Source: a bacterium (GTDB taxonomy: Bacteria > Electryoneota > Electryoneia > Electryoneales > Electryoneaceae). Taken from it: a stretch of 40,891 nucleotides of DNA. The notes beneath the pieces are model-generated. The model saw nothing but the letters and a program-made list of their open reading frames with translations, searched no databases and was not told the DNA's origin. The stretch spans positions 1 to 40,891 of the forward strand of contig JANQEY010000028.1 in assembly GCA_028278125.1 (NCBI GenBank), written 5' to 3'. Position 1 is the first letter of the stretch. The number at the start of each line of letters is the position of its first letter. Shown in pieces: positions 1-10,245 of the stretch. A program made the position numbers and the translations under genes.

Positions 1-2201
1 TTGTGGCCGGCATTAACATAATCCAGCCTTGATTCGTCGGCTGAATAAACGGCGGCAAAGAAGGTGATGTATTCTTCAGGGGCTGTGTTGTCAAAAATCA
101 GGTCGTTTATCTGTTCCGTGACTTCAGCCAGCAAACCTTTTAACTGGAGGGCAGTACGGAGGCTAGCCTGGAGGTTTGCCATCAACATTGCCGCACCTGC
201 ACCCTTACCTGAAACATCACCCACAACCAAAGCAGTTCTATTTTCCGGTAATGAGATTACATCATAATAGTCACCTGCTACTTCAAGACTTGCGAGACAA
301 CAAGCCGAGACTTCCAATCCCGGTGTATCAGGAAGTTCATTGGGGAGGAAACGCTGCTGAACCTGGCGTGCCATATCAAGCTGTTCCTCAAGTCTCTTCT
401 TTTCAAAATTTTCTTCCTGAAGACGCAGGTTTTCCGTCTGCAGTGCGACTTGAGAAGCCAGAGATATTAAAACGTCGAGATCTTCCCCTGAGAATCCATC
501 CTGGTCTTTTTTAAATCCAATTGCAAGTAGACCGGTCAGGCGTGAGTTTACTACCATCGGCAGCAGCAGGTTGATATTCCTCTCCTCGAGCCATTCACGT
601 TCCTTTGATGCCAATGAAACCTTCCCGCTGGCAACAACTTCATCTACAACCAGCGGACGGTTTTTCTGCTCAAGCTGCTGTACCAGGGCACTGTCCAGGT
701 CAACAGGAACCCAGTCACCATCCTGGAGCCTGAATTTCTGCTTTTCCTCATCTGTTTCAAGTGGGATGACATTGGAAACGTTCAGACCCTGCTTCAGGTT
801 CTCTTCAAGGCTTGACCATAATGTTGCCCTGTCCGGCATGGAAGCTGTTGACGCGAGGAACTCAGACAATAATTCACGCAACCGTCTCCGTTCCGGGTAA
901 AACTTTGCTTCGACTGTTCTCTGCACTCTCCTATGGACAGGTGCAAATCCCAACGCCAGTAGCAGAGCTATCGCCAGGGTTGGGGTACGGTTAGCGATGT
1001 TCAGAGTATTCAAAAGCAAGCCGCTGATGCCGTATAACAGGGTGAAAAACGCGACAAGCAGGATCGAGGTAACCAGCACATAACGGGTACCGCGTCTCAG
1101 CGAACCCTCAACTTCCAGCAAGCGGTATCGGCCGAAAGCATAAGCGAATGACAATGGGGATAAAAGCAAAGCCAGGAAGACAAAATTAATCAGCAATATT
1201 TGTGCTGTATCCGGTAAGGTTCCTAGAAGACCGGTAGCACTCATCAAGATCAGGGCGAAGATTAGACCAAGCCCGATCCCTGATCCATATAGAACGATAG
1301 ATATCTGGCGTTTTTCCAATGGTTCTTTAATCCGGGATCTTCGGAATCCCAGGACAATAAAACCGATGGCTACTTGTGCTGATATTATCAGGAATGGAAT
1401 ATATTGAAGAGGTTGTATCTGGGTAAGTTCAATCCCCATGCTGTCGATTATCAGTTCGGCAATTATCCATATTGCTTGCGGCAGATATATTAGAATATGT
1501 GCAAGCCACTTGTGATTCTTGATAAAATTAACTGGGTGCGGGAAAAGGAGAAGAAGGTTTAACAGGAATGCGCCGAACAGGAACGCCAGGTATCCACATA
1601 CTTCGTTAATAGTATTATAGCCTGGTATTTCAAAGGAAGCATACCTTTCGCTGGCGACATTCACTGCCACCATCATAAACGAGACCATCGCGAAACTGAA
1701 TAGCGCCAGGGAGCGTACCCCGCCGGAATCCGGTCGTTTCAGGAAAGCCCATAATCCCACGAACATATATCCAACAGCGATAAGGAAACGGAGTACCTGG
1801 ATAATCGAGACATATGTTACTTCGTCTTTTTCCCGAGCTTTGGTGATTAATGTGGATGTCTGTTCAACACCTTCGTGAAGGTAACTGAAATTTATCTTTT
1901 CGCCGACCTCGAGGACGGGATTTTCGCTGAAACTTTTCAGGTCGTGGCGGGCTAAAGAATCACTTAATGATAAGATTGTATCTTTTAAAGCGGGATAGGG
2001 AGGTTCAGTAAACCAGGCAGTGTCGAGTTCTGCGAAATAATAGGGAGTATCAACACTATCCTGTTCGATAGACAGGCCGGTACTTCCGGACTTGCCCCAA
2101 CGGTAGACCTTGGTGGTTTCACGGGCGAAAAAGACGAACTGGTAAAGGAGAAGGAGTATACCAATCCCGAGGATAGTCCACTTAAATATCTTCTGACCCA
2201 T
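1..2201 (-). CDS. Membrane SpoIIE/PP2C-type serine phosphatase with GAF-like domain (partial, C-terminus outside window)
   Basis: The frame is open from an ATG at 2201 down to the window edge, about 733 residues, so the C-terminus is missing. One N-terminal membrane segment (residues about 8-26) is followed by an extracytoplasmic stretch of about 100 residues and then a multi-helix membrane block (about 130-390). A GAF-like region (about 440-595) follows, containing LLLPMVVNSRLTGLLAIGF. A short linker with QVQQRFLPNELP near residue 610 leads into the phosphatase domain. Metal-binding PP2C/SpoIIE motifs are visible: EVAGDYYDV near 640 and VVGDVSGKGAGAAM near 658-671. The sequence stops at YVNAGH. 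Members of this family dephosphorylate anti-sigma-factor antagonists in partner-switching pathways; the partner here is unknown. An AGGG sequence lies about 8 nt before the ATG. Family assignment is firm, function by family only. Confidence 0.88.
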   Translation of the reverse strand, partial: MGQKIFKWTILGIGILLLLYQFVFFARETTKVYRWGKSGSTGLSIEQDSVDTPYYFAELDTAWFTEPPYPALKDTILSLSDSLARHDLKSFSENPVLEVGEKINFSYLHEGVEQTSTLITKAREKDEVTYVSIIQVLRFLIAVGYMFVGLWAFLKRPDSGGVRSLALFSFAMVSFMMVAVNVASERYASFEIPGYNTINEVCGYLAFLFGAFLLNLLLLFPHPVNFIKNHKWLAHILIYLPQAIWIIAELIIDSMGIELTQIQPLQYIPFLIISAQVAIGFIVLGFRRSRIKEPLEKRQISIVLYGSGIGLGLIFALILMSATGLLGTLPDTAQILLINFVFLALLLSPLSFAYAFGRYRLLEVEGSLRRGTRYVLVTSILLVAFFTLLYGISGLLLNTLNIANRTPTLAIALLLALGFAPVHRRVQRTVEAKFYPERRRLRELLSEFLASTASMPDRATLWSSLEENLKQGLNVSNVIPLETDEEKQKFRLQDGDWVPVDLDSALVQQLEQKNRPLVVDEVVASGKVSLASKEREWLEERNINLLLPMVVNSRLTGLLAIGFKKDQDGFSGEDLDVLISLASQVALQTENLRLQEENFEKKRLEEQLDMARQVQQRFLPNELPDTPGLEVSACCLASLEVAGDYYDVISLPENRTALVVGDVSGKGAGAAMLMANLQASLRTALQLKGLLAEVTEQINDLIFDNTAPEEYITFFAAVYSADESRLDYVNAGH

Positions 2202-2272
2202 CAAGTAACCCTGCGAAGCCAATTATCGCAATTTCGTATAGTCCGGTTCCGTTTTTAAAAGGTGTATAAGCT

Positions 2273-2303
2273 ATTATACGAAAAATTGCCGGTTTTGATC
2301 CAA
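2273..2303 (-). promoter_or_regulatory. Possible sigma70-type promoter for the SpoIIE-like phosphatase
   Basis: On the minus strand a perfect TATAAT lies at 2278-2273, and TTGGAT at 2303-2298 could serve as -35, but the spacer is 19 nt. Transcription would start near 2266, giving a leader of about 65 nt. The rest of the gap between 2202 and 2462 shows no gene or terminator. Confidence 0.3.
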
Positions 2304-2462
2304 AGAGGCTCTATTATTATCTGACTGCCTGATTAATCATAATTGTTCTAATACTAATAACACAGTTATTAATTGAGATATCTTAACAGGAGGGAATTTA
2401 ACTTTATAAAATACGGGTTGCTATAACTGTGGCTCTGAGAATTTTAGTGGTTTGAATGCTTT

Positions 2463-4595
2463 TTATTTTAAGAGTACCACCTTTTTGATCTGATTCATTT
2501 TACCAGAAACATTTGCATGGACAAAGTATGTTCCACCTGAAAGGTTTGTCGCATCGAATATATAGTTATGATATCCTGCGTTGATCGTATTATTAGCCAG
2601 GATGTCAACCTGCTGACCAAGGACGTTATAGACAATCATCTGAAATAATGCCGCATCAGGTAAACTAACTGTAATAGATGTCATCGGGTTGAATGGATTT
2701 GGGTATGGGGAAGAGATGAAATATTTAGTCGGAATACCCGACATACGGTTTTCCTGAACATCCAGTGCTTGGGAACAGTCATATATTCCAAATTCCTGAC
2801 CCGCTGCGATAAATGCAATATTTTCTCTTACCGCTACATCGACAGCCACTCCTGGCATATCATAGTTGCCGATTTCTCTCGGTTCTACTGGATTACTGAT
2901 GTCAAGAAGCCGTATACCGTTGTGTCCAACTGTAACATAGGCGTAATCGCCAGATATAGCTATACCATAAGGATCACGGTGTTGTAAACAAATTTCCTGC
3001 GGATCTGCTGGATTGCTGATGTCGATAATCCTTAAACCGGCATACTCATCGGAAATATAAGCGTAATCGCCTGAAACAGTGACATTATAAGCATTTCCTG
3101 TCGGATCATAGAAACCAACTTCTTGCGGATCTTCCGGATCAGTAATGTCGCAAATCCTTAGACCACCGTAATCATCGGCAATATAGGCGTAATCACCTGA
3201 CAGGGCTACATCCTTTGCTTCGCCGGGGGTATTATAATAACCTGTTTCTTGAGGTTCTGCTGGATTGCTAATGTCGATAATTTGTAATCCACCGTCATGA
3301 TTGATATAATCGCCATCTGCAACATAGGCGTAATCGCCAGATACAGCTATTCCACGAGCAGAATAGGGTATTTCAGATGAACCGACATATTGTGGATCTG
3401 CCGGATTGCTGATATCGATAATAGTTAAACCGAACCATCTATCGGCGACATAGGCGTAATCGCCTGAAAGGGCTAGATCAGAAGCCCAACCGGGTGTATC
3501 AAAAGAAACAACTTCTTGTGGACCTGCTGGGTTGCTGATGTCAAGAATCCATAGTCCAAGATCCCAGTTGGTTAAAAATGCATAATTACCCAATAATGTT
3601 ATGGCTGTAACGCTACCTGAAGTATCATAGGTACCAACTTCTTGAGGATCAGCAGGATCGTCTATACGTAGAATCCTTAAACCACCGGACCCATCAGCCA
3701 CATAAACGTAATCGCCGGATACTGTTACGTTCCACGATCCACCAGGTGAATTATATAATCCAATTCCCTGCGGACTTGCTGGATCACTGACATCTATTAT
3801 TCTAAGATTTTGTGTATCAGAGACTAATGCGTATTGACCGAATAGAGCTACACTGCCTGCACTTTCGAAATTATCAAAAAAACCGACCTCTTGGGGATCA
3901 GTTGGATCGCTGATATCTATAATTCGTAAACCGGCGATGGCATCTGCAACATAGGCATAATTACCGGACACAGCCAAGTAATGAAGACTGCCGGGTGTGT
4001 TACAATAACCTGCTATTTGTGGATTTATTGGCTGACCGATGTTGATTATATACAAACGGGCTCCTCTATCAGCAACATAGGCGAATTCGCCGCTTACCAC
4101 GACAGCTCGAGCCCAAAGGACATCATCGCAAAAGCCGACCTCAAATGGATCTGCAGGATTACTGATGTCAACAATTCTCAAACCACCCCAATCATTGGCA
4201 ACATAGGCATAATCGCCAGATACAGTTATATCATAAATAGTTGCTGGAGGATTATAGTATCCGACTTCCTCTGGATCTGCAGGATTACTGATGTCAATTA
4301 TGTACAAACCGTACTCCACATCAACAACATAGGCGTAGTCATCTGACACAACAACATTTAGAGCACTACCGGGGGTGTCACTTATACTTAATTCCATTGG
4401 ATCTGCGGGATTGTTTATATCTATGATTCTTAATCCAGAATAATTATCAGCCAGGTAGGCGTAGTTTCCTTGAACAGCTACATCATAAAAATTGGTGTGC
4501 CACAGTCTGGAAAGACAGGTAATCCCCAGGCTATCCTGGGCGGAGAGATAAGACGGAATCAGCAGGAAAGAAACGAACAGGATTTTGCGCATCAT
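2463..4595 (-). CDS. Secreted LVIVD-repeat beta-propeller protein with type IX sorting domain (paralog 1, 13 repeats)
   Basis: A signal peptide ([17 protein letters not shown]) is followed by 13 copies of a 41-45 residue unit of the form [26 protein letters not shown], plus one degenerate copy ending FGIYDCSQ. These are LVIVD repeats, which fold as propeller blades. The C-terminus is a type A sorting domain: [17 protein letters not shown], then [12 protein letters not shown], then KKVVLLK. The product is expected at the cell surface; its ligand is unknown. A GTG at 4601 is also in frame, but the duplicate next door keeps the ATGATG pair, so 4595 is preferred; GGAGG lies 10 nt upstream. Repeat number is about twice that of the neighbour, pointing to recent internal expansion or loss. 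Confidence 0.9.
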   Translation of the reverse strand: MMRKILFVSFLLIPSYLSAQDSLGITCLSRLWHTNFYDVAVQGNYAYLADNYSGLRIIDINNPADPMELSISDTPGSALNVVVSDDYAYVVDVEYGLYIIDISNPADPEEVGYYNPPATIYDITVSGDYAYVANDWGGLRIVDISNPADPFEVGFCDDVLWARAVVVSGEFAYVADRGARLYIINIGQPINPQIAGYCNTPGSLHYLAVSGNYAYVADAIAGLRIIDISDPTDPQEVGFFDNFESAGSVALFGQYALVSDTQNLRIIDVSDPASPQGIGLYNSPGGSWNVTVSGDYVYVADGSGGLRILRIDDPADPQEVGTYDTSGSVTAITLLGNYAFLTNWDLGLWILDISNPAGPQEVVSFDTPGWASDLALSGDYAYVADRWFGLTIIDISNPADPQYVGSSEIPYSARGIAVSGDYAYVADGDYINHDGGLQIIDISNPAEPQETGYYNTPGEAKDVALSGDYAYIADDYGGLRICDITDPEDPQEVGFYDPTGNAYNVTVSGDYAYISDEYAGLRIIDISNPADPQEICLQHRDPYGIAISGDYAYVTVGHNGIRLLDISNPVEPREIGNYDMPGVAVDVAVRENIAFIAAGQEFGIYDCSQALDVQENRMSGIPTKYFISSPYPNPFNPMTSITVSLPDAALFQMIVYNVLGQQVDILANNTINAGYHNYIFDATNLSGGTYFVHANVSGKMNQIKKVVLLK

Positions 4596-4634
4596 GTACA
4601 CACCCCCTCCATTTTATACACAATTCGCGCTGAA
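4582..4634 (-). repeat. Duplicated leader/RBS segment of LVIVD paralog 1
   Basis: This 53-nt stretch covers the first codons, the GGAGGGGGT ribosome site and about 30 nt upstream. It matches 5947-5999 at 51 of 53 positions, so the two genes share an almost identical translation start region. Confidence 0.85.
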
Positions 4635-4700
4635 TATGGGGTAAACATTAGTACAGACTAATAAAACAGCAATGCCTATGCCATGAAAACCAAATAGGAC

Positions 4701-5960
4701 TTATTTTATAAACACAACCTTCCTGACCTGGTTCATTTCTCCAGGAAAGTACGCATGGACGAGATAGACGCCACCTGAAAGTTTTGTCGCGTCGAAAGTG
4801 AAACTATGATGTCCGGCGTTTATCGTCTTGTTCGCCAAGATGTCCACTCGCTGACCGAGGACATTATAAACCATCATCTGAAAGAATGCCGCATCAGGTA
4901 AACTAACTGTAATATATGTCATCGGGTTGAATGGATTTGGATGCGGTGAGGAGACGATATACTCTGTCGGAATATCTGAAAAACGGCATTCAGGAACAGT
5001 CAGGGCATGGTAGCAGTCATATACACCAAACTCCTCACCCTCTGATACATACGTTATATTATCGACTAATACTGCATCTTTAACATCTTCTTGCGTTTCA
5101 TAAAAACCGATTAGAGCCGGTTCTGCGAGGTTACTGATATCGTAAATCTTAAAACCATTTCTCCCAACTGCAGCACAGGCAATATCACCGTAGACATTTA
5201 CGTTCTGCGCATGCCAGGACCCATAACACGTACCAACGTATTCGGTTATTGCCGGGTTGGCGATGTTTATTATCACTATCCCGAGAGATTGCACCGCAAT
5301 GAAGGCATGATCACCAGACACAAAAATGCCATTATAGGTTTCAAATATATCAAAATGACCAACTCGAATGGGATCTGCCGGATTGCTTACGTCAAATATC
5401 CGGAAATAAGAATAACCCATGTCATGGTCATAAGATGTTACATATGCGTAATCACCTGATACGGCAACATCCTCTGCAAAACCCTCTGTGATATATGATC
5501 CAATTTCCTGCGGATCTTCAGGATCACTGATGTCAATGATTAGAAGACCTGAAATTGCATCGGCAACATATGCGTAATCGCCTGAGAGAGCTACACTATA
5601 GGCATTCCCGGGTGTATCATAGAAACCAACTTCCTGGGGATCCGTCGGATTGCTGATGTCGATTATACGCACACCGGAATTATTTGCGGCTACATAAGCG
5701 TAGCTACCCGACAGGGTTACAGACCGAACTAAATCTGGCGTAGCATATGAACAAACAGAAAACGGATTTGCCGGATTACTTATATCGATAATCCTTAGCC
5801 CATCAGCCCATTCTGCGACATAGGCGTAATCGCCTTCTAAAGCGACTCTGTTAGAAGAATTGTGCCACAACCTGGCAAGACAGGTTACTCCCGGGCTGTC
5901 CTGGGCAGAGAGAACGGAAGGAAAGATCAACAGAACTGCCAACAGAATTTTGCGCATCAT
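4701..5960 (-). CDS. Secreted LVIVD-repeat protein with type IX sorting domain (paralog 2, 6 repeats)
   Basis: This is the shorter duplicate of the gene at 2463-4595 and lies directly upstream of it on the same strand. It has a signal peptide (MMRKILLAVLLIFP..SAQ), six LVIVD units (for example [20 protein letters not shown]) plus a degenerate seventh (FGVYDC), and a type A sorting domain ([36 protein letters not shown]). The frame stays open upstream to 6101, but that extension reads through a palindromic repeat and would bury the signal peptide, so it is rejected. An ATG at 5966 is only 4 nt from GGAGG; the ATG at 5960 is conserved in the paralog and better spaced. The sorting-domain DNA is nearly identical to paralog 1, indicating recent duplication or gene conversion. 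Confidence 0.9.
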   Translation of the reverse strand: MMRKILLAVLLIFPSVLSAQDSPGVTCLARLWHNSSNRVALEGDYAYVAEWADGLRIIDISNPANPFSVCSYATPDLVRSVTLSGSYAYVAANNSGVRIIDISNPTDPQEVGFYDTPGNAYSVALSGDYAYVADAISGLLIIDISDPEDPQEIGSYITEGFAEDVAVSGDYAYVTSYDHDMGYSYFRIFDVSNPADPIRVGHFDIFETYNGIFVSGDHAFIAVQSLGIVIINIANPAITEYVGTCYGSWHAQNVNVYGDIACAAVGRNGFKIYDISNLAEPALIGFYETQEDVKDAVLVDNITYVSEGEEFGVYDCYHALTVPECRFSDIPTEYIVSSPHPNPFNPMTYITVSLPDAAFFQMMVYNVLGQRVDILANKTINAGHHSFTFDATKLSGGVYLVHAYFPGEMNQVRKVVFIK

Positions 5961-5999
5961 GTACATACCCCCTCCATTTAATACACAATTCGCGCTGAA
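5947..5999 (-). repeat. Duplicated leader/RBS segment of LVIVD paralog 2
   Basis: Second copy of the 53-nt start region also found at 4582-4634 (51 of 53 identical). The two differences are one base in the GTG/ATG triplet and one in the AT-rich stretch before the ribosome site. Confidence 0.85.
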
Positions 6000-6081
6000 A
6001 AACAGGATATATCTTGATATAAACAAATTTAAAAGCAAAGTCCAGGCCACATGAACCCGGACTTTGATTAAAAACCTTAAC

Positions 6082-6114
6082 GACACTGGATCCCGGATCA
6101 AGTCCGGGATGACA
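6082..6114 (+). repeat. Palindromic repeat family A, copy 1
   Basis: A 33-nt unit GACACTGG...GATGACA with an 8-bp stem: ATCCCGGA at 6090-6097, loop TCAAG, TCCGGGAT at 6103-6110. Four further intact copies occur at 10246-10278, 27324-27356, 27684-27716 and 30012-30044. This copy carries the GGA/TCC version of the variable stem bases. It lies upstream of LVIVD paralog 2. Confidence 0.9.
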
Positions 6115-6120
6115 TCTTAT

Positions 6121-6225
6121 ATGATTCCAGCCGGGTAGGAATGAATCCCGCCGAGCTACAATTTGTTCATGGCTGTGCTTCGCACCCTGATAGCTTCGCT
6201 ACGCTGCGGTCTGCGGGAATGACGA
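6121..6225. repeat. Composite palindromic repeat, long-loop relative of family A
   Basis: TCCCGC at 6146-6151 pairs with GCGGGA at 6213-6218 and is followed by ATGACGA, the same edge as family A, but the arms are separated by about 60 nt. The interior contains small inverted motifs (ATTCC/GGAAT near 6124-6142 and a GC-rich AGCTTCGCTACGCTGCGG stretch). It looks like a nested or expanded repeat; no coding potential is seen. Confidence 0.5.
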
Positions 6226-6239
6226 TCTTACTCTGACTA

Positions 6240-8363
6240 CTATTTCATCAACACCACTTTCCTGATCTCGCTGTTTCCACCAGCAACCTGGGCATTAATA
6301 AAATATATACCGCTTGACAGGTTTGTACCGTCAAATGTGAATGAATGGTAACCTGACTGGAAGTAGCCGTCAGCCAGTTTCGCTACCAGCTGACCGGTTA
6401 CATTGTAGACATTCACACTGAGTTTATCGCTTGACGGCAGGGTAACAGCAACAGTACTTGACGGATTAAACGGATTCGGCCAGGGATTGTGAAGAACAAA
6501 ATTATCCGGCAACGATTCGGCAGTACGGCTGTAATATTCCTGGTCTTCGGAATCATACCATCCGTAGGATTCCCAGTCATCTGCCAGGTTGCCGTGGTTT
6601 AAACCAGCCTGGGCTTCTCCGAGCACAGTAAAAGCAAACTCATCTGAGAAGAAAACCTCGTCAGGATAATTTCCGATCTTTACATAGAAAGTATAATCTC
6701 CCGGTGGTGCGTAGAAGGGAACAATTTCTGTCGGTGTCAGGTGCCTGAAATCACCTTCAAAAAGAGTCATATTTTCATACAGGGCGATGGGAGTATAAAG
6801 TACTTCACCGGGACTGAAAACTTCTGTCCAGGCATCGTATTCCAGGTCATCCATGGAATTGTTTCTGAACCACACCTCCCAGGTGAATGGACCGCCACCG
6901 GCGGGGATTTCGATTGGTGGATTGACCGGTTCCACTTCAAATGTGATCAGGTCGGTTCCCTGTGCCAGGATTATCGCCTCTTCAGCGTTGATACGTCCTG
7001 CGCCGAGTAATCCCTCGTAACCGGGATTTAGATCATCAATGGGATCACATGTTGAGAGAAGAATGTTTTCAACTCCACCGGGACCGAAATCCGGATTCAC
7101 GCTGAGAACCAGGGCAGCCACAGCCGCGGCGTTGGGGGTTGCCATCGATGTGCCGTCCCACTGAATATATTCGCCCGGGTTAAAGTTGTCATCGGGAATG
7201 GTACTCCAGATTTGCACACCGGGAGCTGCAAGATCTACCCAATCTCCGTAATTGGAGAAACTTGCACGGATATCACCTGGTTCTGTAGCGGCAACAGCTA
7301 TCACGTTGTCGTACGCCGCAGGATAACTGCGCTGAGTCCTGTCCTCGTTTCCTGCCGCCGCAAAAACAGGTATTCCTGCTTCACGTGCGTAATCGATAGC
7401 ATCCTGGTAGCCTGGGAAAGTGGCAGAACCACCGAATGAAATACTGATGATGTCTGTCCCGTTGTCTGCAGCATACTGGATAGCCGCGGAAAAATCAGCA
7501 GGATTGCCGACGCCAAGAATTATTCCAAAAAGGATATGTATTCCGTAACCGGCACGTAATGGCATTGATGTTACATTCCAGGATGCCGATGGAACACCGA
7601 TCACATTATCCGTTGCACTTGCTGAAATTCCGGCTACATGGGTGCCATGTCCTACAACATCAGGATATACCGCATGATCAGGTGGGCCATAATCCTCACC
7701 TTCGACAACCATAAAGAATGGCGGGGTGGGCGCGGAAACAAAATCCCAACCTGTTATATCATCAATAAAACCATTTCCGTCGTCATCGATATCGTTAAAG
7801 TCTTCCTCGTCACGTTCACCATTCCCGTTTAAATCTTCACCGGGATTTATCCTGATATTTCCGAGCAGGTCTGGGTGATCGAGACGGCAGCCGGTATCAA
7901 TGGTAGAGATGATTATTTCTTCATTACCGGTTTGCAGTTCCCAGGCTTCAGGGAGACGCATTGTCTCCAAACCCCACATCGTGTAGTTATCCCAGTCGCT
8001 GGGGAAAAGTTTTGCTGTGTGGTGTTCCACCACATAAACATTTAAAAGATCATTACCCGTTTTCAGCATTTCAGCGATATCATCTGCGGTTGCCGTGTTC
8101 TTCCAGAACAGTTCGTACCACCTGTTCATCTGGTGATCATAAACTCGTTGCCTTTTGTCCGGGTCGCCAGGGATATAAAAGACGGGATCAATCGAGAACT
8201 CCAAGTTATTGATCTGATCACCCAGTGCTGGCATTATTCCGTTCGTACGGAATTTATTATCGGCTTTGTCCGACAGCTCAAGCATTACACTTTTCGGTAA
8301 TTCAACCGCGGAGACTAGTGCCGCGAAAAGAAGAACAAGAAAAATAATAGACAGGCGTTTCAT
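6240..8363 (-). CDS. Secreted subtilisin-like serine protease (S8 family) with type IX sorting domain
   Basis: A signal peptide (MKRLSIIFLVLLFAALVSA) precedes a region of about 120 residues that may be a propeptide, then an S8 catalytic domain. Catalytic residues are visible: Asp156 in STIDTGCRLDHPD, His239 in VGHGTHVAGISAS, oxyanion Asn339 in AAAGNE and Ser406 in GTSMATPNAAA. Between Asp and His lies an acidic insertion rich in D, N and G (about residues 174-203, DLNGNGERDEED, DIDDDGNGF) that looks calcium-binding. A beta-rich region follows, then the sorting domain (NPWPNPFNPSSTVAVTLP, VYNVTGQLVAKL, RKVVLMK). It is an exported, probably surface-bound peptidase. AAGGGG lies just before the ATG. 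All key residues are present, so it should be active. Confidence 0.95.
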   Translation of the reverse strand: MKRLSIIFLVLLFAALVSAVELPKSVMLELSDKADNKFRTNGIMPALGDQINNLEFSIDPVFYIPGDPDKRQRVYDHQMNRWYELFWKNTATADDIAEMLKTGNDLLNVYVVEHHTAKLFPSDWDNYTMWGLETMRLPEAWELQTGNEEIIISTIDTGCRLDHPDLLGNIRINPGEDLNGNGERDEEDFNDIDDDGNGFIDDITGWDFVSAPTPPFFMVVEGEDYGPPDHAVYPDVVGHGTHVAGISASATDNVIGVPSASWNVTSMPLRAGYGIHILFGIILGVGNPADFSAAIQYAADNGTDIISISFGGSATFPGYQDAIDYAREAGIPVFAAAGNEDRTQRSYPAAYDNVIAVAATEPGDIRASFSNYGDWVDLAAPGVQIWSTIPDDNFNPGEYIQWDGTSMATPNAAAVAALVLSVNPDFGPGGVENILLSTCDPIDDLNPGYEGLLGAGRINAEEAIILAQGTDLITFEVEPVNPPIEIPAGGGPFTWEVWFRNNSMDDLEYDAWTEVFSPGEVLYTPIALYENMTLFEGDFRHLTPTEIVPFYAPPGDYTFYVKIGNYPDEVFFSDEFAFTVLGEAQAGLNHGNLADDWESYGWYDSEDQEYYSRTAESLPDNFVLHNPWPNPFNPSSTVAVTLPSSDKLSVNVYNVTGQLVAKLADGYFQSGYHSFTFDGTNLSSGIYFINAQVAGGNSEIRKVVLMK

Positions 8364-8472
8364 AGAATCCCCTTGTTTTCAAGAGTTTACGTGATTTTTT
8401 ATTATCCCTGAAGTTAACAATTACTGCATCTTAAAACAAGTTTGGTGCTTTAAATCAGAAATTTCCGAAAAA

Positions 8473-10194
8473 TTATTCTACCTGGACTATTTCCAGCTCA
8501 CGAATCCTGTTAATCACCAATGCCAGCTCAATAGCTCTGAATTCAGCTAGATCGCCGGTTAAACGATCATCGAGGATATCCATTCCGGATTTTGCAAGGT
8601 TCTCATCCACCTTGTCGATTATCTCGCTGATTGTCAACTTCTCCTTGACGTTTTCCGCAAGGTAATGGATTGCCTTGCCAATTGCTTTGGCTTGTGCCGT
8701 TTCCATGATCTGGTCAATGTCAGACAGGTCAATACTGGATTTTCCATAAGTCAATTGTTTCGGATTGTTCGAAGTGATACGAAAATGACCGTACTCGTTT
8801 TTCGGGGAGAGATTCTCCAGGATTGGAACTCTTTTTCGAGGCGGATTAACATCTCTACCACTTTCAGATTGTCTTTCTGTGGGAAATGATTTTGCTGTTT
8901 CTATCGCTTCTGTAGTCACATCTTTCGGTTCAAACTCGACCATCTGGATAACACAATCGGCAACATCAAAATAGTCACCCGACCCACCCATCACCAGTAC
9001 AGTCGAAATCCCGAATTCTTCGTATAAATTTTTCACCAGGTCCACGAAGGCTGTTATAGGTTCATCCTTCTTCGCTACAAGCTCCTGCATTCGTTTATCA
9101 CGAATCATGAAGTTCGCCGCGCAGGTGTCCTCGTCCATCAGAAACACCTTCGCCCCGGCTTCGATTGATTCGGAAAGAAATGCTGCCTGTGATGTACTTC
9201 CGCTGGCGTTCTCCGTCGAGAAGATAACTGTATCCCTTTGCTGTGGTACGTTATTAATAAACGCTGAAATGTCCGCGTTGATTACACTCCTTCCGCTTGA
9301 TGCCTGGACTTTGACGGTCTGGGGAACTGAGACACAAAACTCACGTCCGTCTCCGGGGATATGGTTATAAATCCCCACTTCGAGAGCCTGGAGCAGGGTT
9401 GATTTACCGTGATAACCACCTCCTACTATCAGGCAAACACCCTCAGGAATTCCCATCCCTGTGATATTCCCGGAGTGGGGGAGTTCGATAGAAACTTCAA
9501 GGCTCTCTGGTGACTTAAAAGGTATTACGTTTCCGGTAGTTAATGGTTCAGGATTTACTCCACTGATACGGGGAAGGATCGATCCATCAGCGATAAAAGC
9601 TACAAGGTTCAATTCGTCTAGTTTCTTTCGGAGATAAGCTGCGTCCTCTGCTAGATGACAATGTTTATATATTGATTCCATATCCAGGTTTTCAACCAGT
9701 AGGGATAACCTGACAATCTTGGGAAGTTCATCAAAGAACATCGTTTGCGCCACTTTCGCTGAGATCGCACGGTTATTGCCCGGGAGTCCCATAAAAAAAC
9801 GTGCTTCTAGAAATTCGTCCTCGACTACCATTGCTGTCCGTTCCAGGATTTCCTGCTTCGGTTCGGCAATGGTAATAATCCCACTGTTTCCTGTCCCTCG
9901 TCTACCTTTGCAAATTTTACTGCATTTAGTAAAAAACATCCGTGTTAAAAAATCGCAGAGGGCGGTTTTGGCTATCTTAGATTTGGTCAACTCTTCAGGG
10001 AAGCTGGAAATTTCTTTAGGAACCCTGGCACGATATACACCGGTAAATGGGGGAGCATATGGATCCTTCGGAATTTGGTCGATGAACAGCTCAAAATCCG
10101 GGTATGTATAATGCCCCTTTAAAGACTGGTAAGCCATGTAATCCTTACCGTCAAGTTTCAGGAGTTGAGGACGTAAACTATCTATCCGTCTCAT
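8473..10194 (-). CDS. Predicted ATPase of the ABC class (PF09818/COG3044-like)
   Basis: The N-terminal half (about 1-250) contains LDGKDYMAYQSLKGHY and DPYAPPF, typical of the stand-alone ABC-class ATPase family. The nucleotide-binding half has a Walker A motif GGGYHGKST (258-266), a signature-like ENASGSTSQAA (about 328-338) and a Walker B region KVFLMDEDTCAANFMIRD (349-366). About 570 residues is the usual family length. There are no membrane segments and no permease gene nearby, so it is not a transporter subunit. The cellular role of the family is not established. It is transcribed towards the protease gene with a 109-nt gap; the leader region upstream carries a family A repeat. Confidence 0.85.
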   Translation of the reverse strand: MRRIDSLRPQLLKLDGKDYMAYQSLKGHYTYPDFELFIDQIPKDPYAPPFTGVYRARVPKEISSFPEELTKSKIAKTALCDFLTRMFFTKCSKICKGRRGTGNSGIITIAEPKQEILERTAMVVEDEFLEARFFMGLPGNNRAISAKVAQTMFFDELPKIVRLSLLVENLDMESIYKHCHLAEDAAYLRKKLDELNLVAFIADGSILPRISGVNPEPLTTGNVIPFKSPESLEVSIELPHSGNITGMGIPEGVCLIVGGGYHGKSTLLQALEVGIYNHIPGDGREFCVSVPQTVKVQASSGRSVINADISAFINNVPQQRDTVIFSTENASGSTSQAAFLSESIEAGAKVFLMDEDTCAANFMIRDKRMQELVAKKDEPITAFVDLVKNLYEEFGISTVLVMGGSGDYFDVADCVIQMVEFEPKDVTTEAIETAKSFPTERQSESGRDVNPPRKRVPILENLSPKNEYGHFRITSNNPKQLTYGKSSIDLSDIDQIMETAQAKAIGKAIHYLAENVKEKLTISEIIDKVDENLAKSGMDILDDRLTGDLAEFRAIELALVINRIRELEIVQVE

Positions 10195-10245
10195 AAAATA
10201 CCCCTAAAGGTTAATCACTGGTAAATTGCTGAAAACTGATAAGGT

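Noticed and set aside
2800..4500. Regular DNA periodicity of about 125-130 nt that might look like a repeat array or CRISPR
   Set aside because: The period is the coding of 41-45 residue LVIVD protein repeats; copies are diverged and there are no spacers.
5967..6101. N-terminal extension of the LVIVD paralog 2 frame
   Set aside because: The extra 45 codons read through a palindromic repeat and would bury the signal peptide; GGAGG and the paralog place the start at 5960-5966.
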